A stretch of DNA of 64,000 bases, taken from Vigna angularis (lineage: Eukaryota; Streptophyta; Magnoliopsida; Fabales; Fabaceae). The notes beneath the pieces are model-generated. The model was not told the DNA's origin and made no database searches. It worked only from the letters and a program-made list of their open reading frames with translations. Position 1 is the first letter of the stretch; the number at the start of each line of letters is the position of its first letter. Location of the stretch: NCBI RefSeq assembly GCF_016808095.1, contig NC_068970.1:41017630-41081629 (forward strand), in the 5' to 3' direction. Made by a program: the position numbers and the translations under genes. Below, piece after piece: positions 26,511 through 36,292 of this stretch.

Positions 26511-28179
26511 AAAATATTGTTAAACAAAATTTAATTTCCCATGGACATTTCTTGAGATGCACATGAGAGAAGAAGCAGAAAAACCATCATTTGTTGAACA
26601 AGTTTTTTGGCAAAAAGACTAAGTCAAGTCGGTATTATTAGCCGTGAAAGAAAAACTGGTGAAAAGATTGAGAATTCGATTTGGTTATCTACTAGAAAAA
26701 GGAACACATGCACTCAATCCACACTGACACGACTAAAATTAAGAACGGATATATTTAAAGCAGCATCTATTTATATTTTATAAATCTAATGTGCGAGGTG
26801 ATATGTGGATAATTATCCTATGATTATAATTTTCATCATTCTTTCGTACTATACTAGCATTATCATTCTGCCACTGGTTTAATTCTCAACACTCATAATT
26901 ATTTTACACCCACCTCAACATTTATTTTCTGTATAGCTTTTCAATAAAACAAAGTTATCAGATACATTCTTTAGATTAGATATTCATTGCTGTGTAACCT
27001 TTTTAGCTCTATATAATAGCAAAAACATATAATTAAATCTTGTAAAAGCTTCGTTTCTTGTCATAGCTTTTATTAAATTGTATTCTTTATTTTTGGTAAT
27101 AAAGTTAAGACATACTCTAAAATACCTTCAATGACCATTCAACCAAATACTTGTTGATTTGGGTGAAAGAAAACAAATCATTGACATCTCTGAGTCATTT
27201 GTCTAAATTTTCTCATATGGATTCTAAATTAGATGTGGTCGTTTATTTTCAATAGTTATCTTTTGATGGTCTAGTTTTAACAACCTTGTTCAATTTTAGT
27301 AAGACTTAGAACATATCTATTGCTTTTATCACAAAAGAAAAAAAAATAAAAATTATGTTTTTAATGAATAACACTTTCGTCTTGTGTACAAAATTCAATC
27401 TACTAAAGTATACTTTAACATCAATGTCTACTTGTATATACATGTTATAAGTAAACATTAAAACATATCAATGTATTATCCACGTCTGATTGTTTTCTCA
27501 TACTCGCTTTCCATATATAATCTATACTATCATCATATTCCCCTCATGAAAAATGTTAGGCTTTGATACCATTTTGGTAACCATCTCAATGTAAGTGACT
27601 AGGATAAGCTATATAGGACAAAATGGTGCTGCCATGGCTTAAACGTTCATTTATAATTATCTTCAATCCTTACCAAAAAAAATTACGATCTTAAATGGTT
27701 AAGGGATAAGATACTTTTAGATATTTAAGATCCTCAAAAGAGGCAAGTACAAAGCATACATGCATCTATGGGGAAGAGGTGGTATAAATTATATATTTTA
27801 GACTTTCAAAGAAGATAAAACTTAGAAGGAAAACATGAAAAATATGTTATAATTAGATTTTTATTTAATAACTGATATCTTACAAAAGTGGAGGATTATA
27901 TCTTTTATAGAGAGACCTATATACACATTCAAATTCCAAAATTGATTATGAACTTCATACTTTCATAATTTGGATCCTAAAACACATTTAATACAACTTG
28001 GAATTTGGATAAACTAAAAGGATAAAACCATGTGTAAAACAAGTACAAGACTAAAGAAACAACAAAGCCATATGAAAGATTTTTACTTAGTGGAATAATG
28101 GGTCCACTACTAATTAGATTCTTTTCACTTATTATGATATGACATATCAACTTAGTCAGATTAAGTGGAGACAACAATT
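26511..28179. other. AT-rich intergenic spacer
   Basis: No gene recognised. On the minus strand a TGGTATCAAAGCC motif at about 27560-27573 resembles a tRNA-iMet primer-binding site, used by copia elements and caulimovirids, but no LTR or viral leader could be firmly placed beside it. Confidence 0.35.
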
Positions 28180-28402
28180 TATTTGTTATGCTTCACTACG
28201 AAGTCATGCTTCCTATTAATAGGTCCTAGTAAGGATATATCTACCGGTGGATTATCATTTCATTCGTTAAATCTTCATTGTAATTATCTACCAGATCTTC
28301 AACCTTTTGAAAGGCTTCCTCAGAAGCATAATATTTTGTTACAAACTTGAAATCCATTATTTGCTGAGTGTTGTCCTTTTCTGGAATGATTATGTTCAGG
28401 GG

Positions 28403-29105
28403 CTAAGAGTTTATTGGTCTTTGCAAAGAGCTTGTAGGATTAGGATTAGGGGGTTTAGGATGACAATTGTTTACTTCACAGAGATGTTGAGCCAATAGAG
28501 TCCTATAACTTTCATCTAGTGGATAAGTCTCAAAAGTTCCCCACCTATAAGCTTCATTTCTTGCCCACAACTGCCCAGCTAAATTTTTGAAATATGGAGG
28601 ATGGATGATAAATATAAAAATCAAAGAATTGAGAGAAGCTTGAGGTAATCTTCCATGTTCTTCAAATTCTATAATTCTTTTTAATTCTTGTGTCCACCAT
28701 GATAAAGAATAAAACCATTCTAACAAGGTCTAGAAGTAGTAAGTATCTTTGTTAGGATCATTGAGAATGGCATACGCCATTTTGGTATGCAAAGCAACGG
28801 GTATGGAATATTGTATAGTATTGCACCAAATTAACCAAAGAGTCAGTTCACATATATCCCATCCGACATCATTGAAAAGTTCAAAGATTCCTCCAAATGA
28901 GATTTCCGAGTTAAAAATGTTTGTAGTGGAATGTTTGTATTTCATGGTTTCATGGAGAAAATAAAAATACCTTGTTTTGGCATATTGAAATATTTTAGCA
29001 GCGAAAGTTGTTGATAACCCTAAAGGATAAATTTTTTCAGTTTTTGCCTTTGAAGGTAAATGTTGTACCATGAATATAGGAGGAAAAACATGAGAGGATA
29101 AGATA
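28403..29105 (-). pseudogene. Caulimovirid polyprotein C-terminal extension, copy 2
   Basis: Two open stretches (29071-28730 and 28726-28403) match, in order, the region after RNase H in the copy at 36293-37360. Shared features are a conserved aromatic-rich segment (YFxFLHET), a GWD motif and a C-terminal EWF...WW motif. The change of frame near 28728 and later divergence mark it as a pseudogene. The function of this extension is unknown to me. Confidence 0.65.
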
Positions 29106-29800
29106 TACTAGATAAATTTCCCTGGTAATGGAAGCGACTCCACTCTTTAAGATTGAGCAACTCCACGAACCAGAAGTAGGCAGGGAAATGAAGAGAATGA
29201 TTAAAGATCTGATGCGCGACAAATGTTTGATGGAACGTTTTATGGAGGTTGGATGTGTGTGTGATGTATCTCAAGCTCAAACAACCTTCCAAAGGGGAAG
29301 GAAGCTAGAGGAGGACGTGCGAAATAGGCACCAAGCAATGAACTCGAAGCAAAGATGCTAGGCTAATTTCAGCGGCAATTCTTTATGGCATTCAAGTTGG
29401 ATTTACAAAGGAAAGAGTCTCCCTTTTATAGAGGAAGAGAATACTCTAAAACGTGCCTTGCAAGCTACTAAAATTACAAGAGAAGTGTGTTGGAGAAGCT
29501 ATAAGGCTAGGGACACAAGGTTCAGAGGCCAGCTAATCAAACACGCGTGTAAATGAAAAAGTTGGTTCGTAGTGGCAATCTGCCTTGCTTTTTCAATCCG
29601 GAATGTAGTAGCTCCAATCCGGAAAGCACTTTAAAGCTACTCTTCTTTGCCTCCTTTGTTCTCTTTAGCTTGCCAAGCCTCCTAGGATGAATAGGAATGT
29701 TCTCCAACCTTTATTTATGACCTACAAAACAATACAAATGTGTTTAGCAAAGAGAAAATCTATCTAAGACTTAGATAAGGAAAGAACTTTAGAAATCTTT
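29106..29800 (-). mobile_element. Promoter-bearing insertion within caulimovirid copy 2 (solo LTR or viral leader)
   Basis: In copy 1 the RNase H and C-terminal segments are contiguous in one frame, but here about 0.7 kb of unrelated DNA separates them. Read on the minus strand it has a strong TATA box CTCTATAAAAGGGAG (about 29428-29442), followed by a pyrimidine- and T-rich leader-like stretch and no ORF longer than about 90 aa. This fits a solo LTR (U3-TATA-R-U5) or a misplaced pararetroviral promoter/leader. I could not find a clear target duplication. Confidence 0.45.
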
Positions 29801-29803
29801 ATT

Positions 29804-30220
29804 CTACTTCCCTTTCTTTAGTCTTAGTTTAAGTTGTTTCTTCTTTGAATGGAAAGTCCTAAAGGAGTTGCCATCACCTGGTCTAGAAAGGAAATCTAGG
29901 ATCAGGTTGTGGTTTCTTTTAATATGTTTAACTAATAAATCTGGGAAAACCAATCCTTCAATCTGAGTATCTAAGGATCTGGAGGCCTTTTTTTTTAATT
30001 TGAGGATCTTTGGAAATGAAGAATTATCCATTTGAACTTCAAAGTGATGACCTCTCAAATGAAAATAGTATGCCATGTTTTTTATTGTCAATGCTTCTTT
30101 AAAGGTGGTGATAATGTTTCTTTTTTGCTTCTTTGAATTAACCACTAGAATGCCCACAATAGTATTTTTTGTTCTCCTCTTCTTCAATGAGTATTGCTCC
30201 CCAATAATAGCCATTAACAT
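29804..30220 (-). pseudogene. Caulimovirid RNase H fragment, copy 2
   Basis: A 138-aa open stretch shares FHLRG, FEVQMDNSSFPKIL and NLILDFLSRP with RNase H of copy 1. The N-terminal part is scrambled relative to copy 1: the QTDAS-type catalytic segment is not in frame. RNase H would remove RNA from RNA:DNA hybrids during reverse transcription; this copy cannot. Confidence 0.7.
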
Positions 30221-30455
30221 CTGTTTGTAGTATCAATTTTCCATTTCCATGAATCTTTAAAGCTCGTGGAGTTTGGACAATCTTTTTTAGTTCTTAGACG
30301 ACTTAGGTTTGTTTAGGTCCCTAAGGAGGAGGATTCTTTTTTAATAGTTAGGTCCCCAAGTGGGATAAAATCTCTAAAATAATTGAGTATGCCTAGAATT
30401 TGTTGGAGTTTTTTGATAGCCAAATTCTGATCAGGAAAATTCAGAAGTTCTTAAG

Positions 30456-30892
30456 TGTTAAGACAAGACCGTCTATAAGACAAGAGCGTCTAACACTTTA
30501 GTGTTTTGAAGTTTAACAAACAATGATAAACGAAATGAGTAATTGACAAAGTATTATCTTTGTGAAAATAATATCGTTGAGTGAATGATGTCAAATGAAA
30601 TAAGTGTTATGACATCTGAATGAACAAAGAAAAGTTTCAGTAAACGCACTAGGACCAAATGATCCTATTTTTAGTAAACAAGCTAGGACCAAACGATCTT
30701 ATTTTCAGTAAACGTGCTACCACGAAGATGATTTATCATGAAAGGATCACTAGACTAAACGATATGCTCATAAACGAATTAGTGTGATACATGATATCTT
30801 TGCTAAACACGCTCCTACCGTATCTTACTAAAGAATGCAACAATATGCTACATGATGTTTTTGGTAAATGCGCTAAAACTATAAACAACGCT
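30456..30892 (+). mobile_element. 5' part of a TGTTAAGACAAG-family LTR
   Basis: It begins exactly TGTTAAGACAAGACCGTC at 30456, the canonical start of the family, followed by the shared GTTTTGAAGTTTAACAAAC block near 30507. It starts where the homology to caulimovirid copy 2 stops and runs into a KAS I gene fragment near 30893. The rest of the LTR is missing. Confidence 0.75.
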
Positions 30893-31112
30893 AGTCTTGT
30901 ATTAGTCTTTGGCAATGGCATTGACACTGTTTACAACAAACTTCTTGAGGGAGAAAGTGGGGTAAGCCTAATAGATATGTTTGACGCATCAAGTTTCTCT
31001 GTCCGATTTGGAGGTCAGATACGTGATTTCTCTTCAGAAGCTTACGTTGATGGAATGAATGATCGACTCCTTGATGATTGCTAGATGTATGACATTGTAG
31101 CAAGTAAGAGGT
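30893..31112 (+). pseudogene. Fragment of plastid 3-oxoacyl-[ACP] synthase I (KAS I)
   Basis: The plus-strand frame contains LVLVFGNGIDTVYNKLLEGE, then FDASSF, RFGGQIRDFSSEAYVDG and LDDC, in the order found in plant KAS I (FabB/F-type condensing enzyme). KAS I extends acyl-ACP from C4 to C16 in plastid fatty acid synthesis. A TAG follows LDDC where the family continues with LRYCIVAGK; recognisable but mutated codons go on to about 31112. The catalytic Cys-His-His part is absent. It directly follows an LTR fragment, so it looks like a captured or transposed exon piece. Confidence 0.75.
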
Positions 31113-32741
31113 CACTATAAGTCACATAATTGTTTGAAGCTGCAATATGTAGTTGCCAAACTAATAAAAAAACTCTAATTGTAACTTAATTTAGTTTGAT
31201 TGTGCCTTTATTACTAGTATTACTAACCATATTGGAATAATTGACTTTTTGTGAGGATAAAACATCATTTGTCACCTCTTGGCCAAGATAAATTAGTTTA
31301 TCATATTAAGCAATGATTTGACTAGAACTTTAAAGTTAGTAGAATAAGCTAAGCATATGGCATAATTATATATATGGAATGAAGGTGTGGAAGGAATAAA
31401 CATAGATTGTAAAGAAGAACCTTTAGAGAAACTGAGGATGAAGATGGGTTGGTGATAAATTCTTGATTTAGTGAAATTCAATGTTTAATTAGAACTTATC
31501 TTGTTTTGATTATGCATAAATTTTGTGATAACTACCCTAATTTTACTTGTTCTATAGAAATACATGAATTTAAGGAGTTAAATCTGGAAATTGAAGAAAA
31601 GAATAAGAAATCCAAGCATTTTAGAAGAATCTTCCTTGCCATAGTTGAAGCGCCACCTAAGGGCTTGAGCCACGAAGCAAATCCATCCATGAAGATTTCC
31701 TTGAGCCATGAGCTAGAGCTTGAGCCTTAAAAGAATGTTTCAATATTAAGCAACCTTGAACAACTCTAGCCCAAAAGTTCATAGCTTGAGCCATTGAGGA
31801 AACCCACAAAGGGAGGAAACCTCGGTATTGGAGCTGTAAGCCACCACCTGAGCCGTGATGCGAGAGTCTATAAATAGAACATTCTGGACAGATTCAAAGA
31901 GAGGTGGAGCAAGAGAGAACTAGAAAAATAAAAGACTTCGGTCTTAGCCTTCTTAGGGTGATTTTAGAGAGAGACTTTAGTGAGTCTCTCACACTTAATC
32001 CTTGTAATTCATAAACACAGGATGTAGAGATGTTTTCCTCCTCCTTGATTGTACTTCTTCTCATATTCAATAGGAACTAAACCTCTATTGTGTTGGAACA
32101 TGAAGTAGCAAATTCAAACTCTCTTGTATTCAGTGAGACTTTCATTTATGCAATTTTCATTTGATTTAAAGTGGTTTATTGATTTATTCTCTATTATGGG
32201 ATGAAATGATCACTTTTCCTATTTAACTGACTTAATATTGAGCGGAAGCTATTCTTGAGTTGTGGTCCAATAAGTTTTCTTGTATGTTTATGGATGAAAT
32301 AGGCTTGGGATCTGCAGTTGGAATAAAGTCTTATTCGTAATGCATTTAAATCGTACGCGATCACTGATAGGTTTCATACTAGACACTGGGAAAAATACTA
32401 GTCTCCAGGTATCAAATGGGCCTAGAGTACCATAAAGAGCACTCCTAGCTAGGACTTGATCACTTGAAGGTCTTGAAACAAGATTTGTACAAGAGAGGAG
32501 GAATCTGTGAAATCAGACTCCAACACAGTCTTAATTACTATAATCACTTCTTTGATAGCTTAAATCGATTTCTAGATTAAAGTGACAATATTCTCGACCT
32601 CCATAGTCGCACTTTTTACACAAAACAGACTCATATCAGATCAAATTGATCATAACATTGCTATTTCTGCCAAATCCATATGGATACTACACTTGTTTGC
32701 TACAACCCACCCAATATAATTGTTGGCATAATATTGTTGTT
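31113..32741. other. Unassigned region with a TATA-like leader
   Basis: No gene recognised. A TATA-like CTATAAATAGAAC at about 31868 is followed by a purine-rich leader-like stretch (31890-32000), which suggests an old LTR, but I found no partner or target duplication. A 74-aa ORF at 31506-31730 shows no family features. Confidence 0.3.
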
Positions 32742-32746
32742 AACCG

Positions 32747-33069
32747 TGATAGGAAAATCTCACAATATACGCACTCTGATATTTTCCTGAAATTGAGTCT
32801 TACTATTCATTGATAATTGAAAGACTTTAAATAGCCATAACACTTACAATATTACGAGGAATAAAAATAAAATATCAACTATCTTAAAAATAAAATCTGT
32901 TTAATCTATCATAAAATAATATTGTACCTAGATAAACCGAAAATCATAACTACGTATCCTTATTTTATCTCTATCAAATCACACTAAATATTACTATACC
33001 CAAAAACTAATAAAATAAGATTTAAAAAACATTATTAATAAAACCCTAAAATTTAAGTTTATCCCAACA
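32747..33069 (-). repeat. 3' LTR of the gag-only copia element
   Basis: Near-identical to 34818-35133, with a 7-bp difference in the 'actttaaatagccataac' segment and a few substitutions. Confidence 0.9.
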
Positions 33070-33081
33070 AACTCCCCCATA
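33070..33081 (-). promoter_or_regulatory. Polypurine tract of the gag-only copia element
   Basis: The minus strand reads TTATGGGGGAGT just before the 3' LTR start TGTTGGG, the plus-strand primer site. Confidence 0.85.
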
Positions 33082-33122
33082 AACTTAAATTCTTCCTTCC
33101 TTCGTTCGACTTTCCATGTGCA

Positions 33123-33476
33123 TCATCCTACTCCGGGTTTGCATCTTCTCTCCAAGATTTTCAGCTCCAATTCATACAATCGGTTCTTCTTTACTTTTAC
33201 ATGGGTTGTTAGACGACCATGCTTATCCTTTAAATACAGTACCTGATTTTTCATAAAAACTGAATTACCTTTTTCAATTATCTGACCCATGCTTAAAATA
33301 TTGTTCTTCAGCTCCGGAACATAGTAAACATCCCTAATCTCTCCAACTCGTCCATTTTTTTGCATATGTCGAATTTTTTCACGCCCTTTCACGACCACCT
33401 TGGAGTCATCTCCGAAAGACATAAATTTGGCCTCCACCTTAGTGAGTTTATAAAAAAAGTTCTCGTTTCCACACAT
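33123..33476 (-). pseudogene. Remnant of copia protease/pre-integrase region, out of frame with gag
   Basis: 117 aa overlapping the gag frame by 29 nt. It starts at the Met-Cys that follows the protease active site in copia proteins and continues through VYYVPELKNNILSMGQ and a KNRLYEL motif, typical of the stretch before the gag_pre-integrase domain. After it the element jumps to the polypurine tract, so all of integrase, RT and RNase H was deleted. The overlap is explained by a single-base length change in the G run at the protease DTG. Confidence 0.8.
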
Positions 33477-34722
33477 ATGATTGCTTGCCCCCAGTATCTA
33501 GATACCATACCGAGTTGGTAAACATCTCATCAGCCTTCATCTCATCAGCCTTCATCTCTTCTTCATCTTCTTCTTCCCTATTTTTATCTGGTTCATGAAC
33601 ACTATATGCTTTCTCTTCCTTTTCAAGAGCCGCCTTCTTCAGCTCCTCAAGCTCAACCCTCTGTTCATCTAGAAGCCTCCCTATCCGCTGAATCTCTTCA
33701 TCTTTTTGTTTGAGTTCTTTCTCCAGATTTTCCTTCTCCACAATCGTTGCATCCTTTACCAATATCACTTCCTCCATTGTTGCGATTAGGCCCTCCATGT
33801 CCACTGCATCCAAGCTCTTTACCAACAATAATTCTTCTGCATCTTCAGTAAGGAGATTCGTCTCCCCCTTTGTCTCGGTCTTGCAATACTTTGCAATATG
33901 GCCTACCTTACCACAATTGTAGCACTTGCTTGATCTACACTCATTTTCATAGTGGCCATACTTTCCACACTTAAAACATTCAACTCCTGACCGATCTCCT
34001 CGGCCTTTCTCTTGTCCTCGGTCATGCCAATTTTGCTGACCGGTTTGCTCTTCATTATCATTCTCAAAATTACCTTGGCCACGTCCACCTCGTCCTCGGC
34101 TTCCTCGCCATCTGTCGCCAGGACCTCGGCTCTGAGTAACCCGAGATTTATTCGAGTCAAACTGTACTTGTAGTGCTTGATCGTCGGGTTCAACATGATC
34201 ATCCCAACTCCTTCTCCTTTGTTCGTGGGCTTCTAATGACCCAGCAAGTTCATCCACTATGAGAACTGACAAGTCTTTCGATTCTTCGATGGCGCATACA
34301 ATACTTTCAAAATCTTTTGTAAGAGATCTCAAAATGTTTCCCAAAACCCGACTAGATGGCATTTGTTCTCCATTCCTTCCAAGTTGGTTGGCCACCTTCT
34401 CCACCCGAGTTATGTACTCGGTTATATGCTCTTTGGACTCCATCTTCAATTGTTCAAACTCTCCTCTGAGAACTTGTATTCGGACTTGTCTAACGTGTTT
34501 ATCACCTATATACGCAACCTCCAATATCTCCCACGCTTCCTTTGCTGATTTGGCATTCTCACCAAGTTCAACGTACCCGTCTTCCACCATATCCCAAACG
34601 TCTTGGGATCTCAATAACGCCTTCATCTGTAGGCACCAATTATCATAATTGGTTTTTCTCGTCACTTGTGGCACACTCATACCATTGACAACCTTTGTCA
34701 TCTCTCTCCCAAAAAAAATCAA
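33448..34722 (-). CDS. Gag polyprotein of the gag-only copia element, ending in a frameshifted protease start
   Basis: 424 aa from the first ATG; M8 (MTKVVNG) may be the natural start because the first seven residues are not family-like. Order: N-terminal DUF4219-like part (NYDNWCLQMKALL, 25-37), UBN2-type gag core (60-170), an Arg/Gly-rich stretch (198-215), two CCHC zinc knuckles (C249-C262 and C267-C280) that bind genomic RNA, a Glu/Lys-rich coiled coil (about 325-372), and a duplicated KADEM pentapeptide (391-400). The frame reaches the protease motif WYLDTG (406-411), then a run of five G shifts it to a stop at 424. Gag forms the virus-like particle. The frame is intact to the protease, so Gag may still be made. 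Confidence 0.85.
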   Translation of the reverse strand: MIFFGREMTKVVNGMSVPQVTRKTNYDNWCLQMKALLRSQDVWDMVEDGYVELGENAKSAKEAWEILEVAYIGDKHVRQVRIQVLRGEFEQLKMESKEHITEYITRVEKVANQLGRNGEQMPSSRVLGNILRSLTKDFESIVCAIEESKDLSVLIVDELAGSLEAHEQRRRSWDDHVEPDDQALQVQFDSNKSRVTQSRGPGDRWRGSRGRGGRGQGNFENDNEEQTGQQNWHDRGQEKGRGDRSGVECFKCGKYGHYENECRSSKCYNCGKVGHIAKYCKTETKGETNLLTEDAEELLLVKSLDAVDMEGLIATMEEVILVKDATIVEKENLEKELKQKDEEIQRIGRLLDEQRVELEELKKAALEKEEKAYSVHEPDKNREEEDEEEMKADEMKADEMFTNSVWYLDTGGKQSYVWKRELFL

Positions 34723-34804
34723 GCACTCACTTTTTCTCTCACGATGTTTGACTCTTCCCTCTCTCCTTTTTTTTTTCTTTCTCTCTCGCTACTCAGAGCA
34801 TAAA

Positions 34805-34816
34805 GCTCTGATACCA
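34805..34816 (-). promoter_or_regulatory. Primer-binding site (tRNA-iMet type)
   Basis: The minus strand reads TGGTATCAGAGC, complementary to the 3' end of initiator tRNA-Met, one base inside the 5' LTR. Confidence 0.9.
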
Positions 34817-34817
34817 C

Positions 34818-35133
34818 TGATAGGAAAATCTCACAATATACGCACTCTGATATTTTCCTGAAATTGAGTCTTACTATTCATTGATAATTGAAAGACTTTA
34901 ATAACACTTACAATATTACGAGGAATAAAAATAAAATATCAACTATCTTAAAAATAAAATATGTTTAATCTATCATAAAATAATATTGTACCTAGATAAA
35001 CCGAAAATCATAACTATGTGTCCCTATTTTATCTCTATCAAATCACACTAAATATTACTATACCCAAAAACTAATAAAATAAGATTTAAACAAAATTATT
35101 AATAAAACCCTAAAATTTAAGTTTATCCCAACA
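34818..35133 (-). repeat. 5' LTR of the gag-only copia element
   Basis: Starts (minus strand) TGTTGGGATAAACTTAAA at 35133 and ends CTATCA at 34818, one base from the primer-binding site. Confidence 0.9.
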
Positions 35134-35230
35134 AACCGGACACATAACAGTTGGTCAGCTATAAGGTAGTTGATATGGAACACAAGGTCTTAGGGGTAAG
35201 TCATCCTTTATCCTTCATACAACACACTAG

Positions 35231-35415
35231 AGAATGGCCAAATGCACACCATGGAAGCAACAACACAACATACCACTGGAGAACGACCAAATGCACACCA
35301 TGACAACAACACAACCATACACAACTGGAGAACGACCAAACACATACCATGACAACAACACCACAACACACCATTGGAGAATAATCAAACACACACCATG
35401 CACTACAACTTACAA
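35231..35415. repeat. 49-bp minisatellite, about 3.7 copies
   Basis: AGAAyGrCCAAAyGCACACC-type units start at 35231, 35280, 35329 and 35378, an exact 49-bp spacing. The units are rich in ACAACAAC and CACCATG. Confidence 0.85.
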
Positions 35416-35849
35416 ACCCACCACAATAGTGACACATTGAGGAACAACCATAGCGAGAGCTTCACCCACCATAGATGAGAGCTTGACTTCAGTTACAACA
35501 GCAACAACCACGACAGTTTGACTCACCCACCACATCGAGAAGTTCAACCACCAATGGCAACTAGCAAAGATGAGAACGAAAGGTTGACCCACCCACCACA
35601 GCAAGAGCTTGAACCACTAATGGAAACCAGCAACGACGAACAACAACTTCACTCAACCACCATGACAACAACTTCAACCATCAATGGCAACCAAAGACGA
35701 AAAAGTACGAAAGCAAAAGAGTGGAGAAGGCAAGAAGAACATAAGAGAAATGATGTGAATCGAAGTGAAACGAGAACGAGAAGAAAGGAGAAGAAGTGTA
35801 AAAGAGAGAAAGTGAAGCGCGAAAAGAGATTTGGTATTCTATACTAGTT
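35416..35849. other. CA-rich then lysine/arginine-codon-rich sequence, no supported gene
   Basis: Contains a 109-aa plus-strand ORF (35518-35847) with His/Pro/Thr-rich then Lys/Arg/Glu-rich composition and imperfect internal repeats (THPP...). It lies between a minisatellite and a CACTA-like end, so it is more likely part of transposon interior than a gene. Confidence 0.35.
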
Positions 35850-36166
35850 ATAGTGTCTAACCATTATAGAAAAAGTTCTCCAACATTACATTTTTGTCAC
35901 CGCGCTACTTCTATATAGGTTCTAGATCTAACCAATATAAAAAAACATATTTATATACCTATTTTGAATGCAAAACTATATAAATATTTGTAATTTATTA
36001 CAATTTTGCTACTATGTTACTTTCTATACATGTTCTAAGTGCAACCAGTATAGAAAAACTTCTTAATACCACCATGCCACTTTATATACCTGATGAATTT
36101 CAACCGGTATAAAAAGTAGCTATAAAAAAACGTATTTTTCACTAATGATATAATACTTATACTCAT
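35850..36166. mobile_element. Terminal part of a CACTA-like element
   Basis: The right end reads ...AACGTATTTTTCACTAATG (about 36148-36166), the complement of a CATTAGTGAAAAATACG-type terminus. Subterminal copies of AACC(A/G)(G/A)TATA(G/A)AAAA occur at 35864, 35928, 36043 and 36102. The opposite end was not found, so the element is probably truncated, or starts within the repetitive DNA to the left. Confidence 0.45.
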
Positions 36167-36292
36167 TTAATAACTTTATCTATAAATACATATAAACCTA
36201 AAGACATATCATATTAGGAAATATGACAAAAAAAACTTCTTTTAGAAATAAAGTGGAATAAGGAGCTTTATTGTAAAAAAAAAAGGCATTCT

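Larger units (their letters stand above)
28180..30455 (-). mobile_element. Endogenous caulimovirid (pararetrovirus) copy 2, 3' part only, decayed
   Basis: Minus-strand segments are homologous to the 3' third of the better preserved copy at 36293-41893: the end of the reverse transcriptase (30455-30230), RNase H (30220-29804) and the C-terminal extension (29105-28403). It has frame changes and stops and an insertion of about 0.7 kb at 29106-29800. Beyond the polyprotein (28400-28190) a further short open stretch exists that I cannot assign. The 5' side ends abruptly at 30455, where a copia LTR begins. It is an old, non-functional genomic fossil. Confidence 0.75.
32747..35133 (-). mobile_element. 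Complete gag-only (TR-GAG-like) copia retrotransposon, 2.39 kb
   Basis: Two LTRs of about 320 bp enclose one gag gene and short pol remains. LTR ends are TGTTGGG...CTATCA on the minus strand. A perfect 5-bp target duplication AACCG flanks the element (32742-32746 and 35134-35138). The primer-binding site TGGTATCAGAGC and a G-rich polypurine tract are in place. The LTRs differ by about six substitutions and one 7-bp indel, so the insertion is fairly recent. Integrase, RT and RNase H are absent, so it would depend on another copia element for mobility. This matches the reported TR-GAG class. Confidence 0.9.

Noticed and set aside
27556..27575. tRNA-iMet-type primer-binding motif on the minus strand
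   Set aside because: Motif is real, but no LTR pair or viral start could be placed beside it, so no element was annotated.
28425..28460. Telomere-like TTAGGATTAGG text
   Set aside because: Does not match the plant TTTAGGG unit and lies in the decayed viral coding region.
29128..29361. 77-aa plus-strand ORF in the insertion of the second viral copy
   Set aside because: Lies in leader-like DNA on the opposite strand to a clear TATA box; no recognisable domain.
34259..34648. 129-aa plus-strand ORF inside the gag-only element
   Set aside because: Antisense to the gag core, with composition of a shadow frame.
35225..35240. CACTAGAGAATGG as left end of the CACTA-like element ending at 36166
   Set aside because: Does not match the right terminus CATTAGTGAAAAATACG beyond the first bases, and no target duplication fits.
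35518..35847. 109-aa plus-strand ORF, His/Thr/Lys-rich
   Set aside because: Low complexity with imperfect repeats between a minisatellite and a CACTA-like end; no family features.
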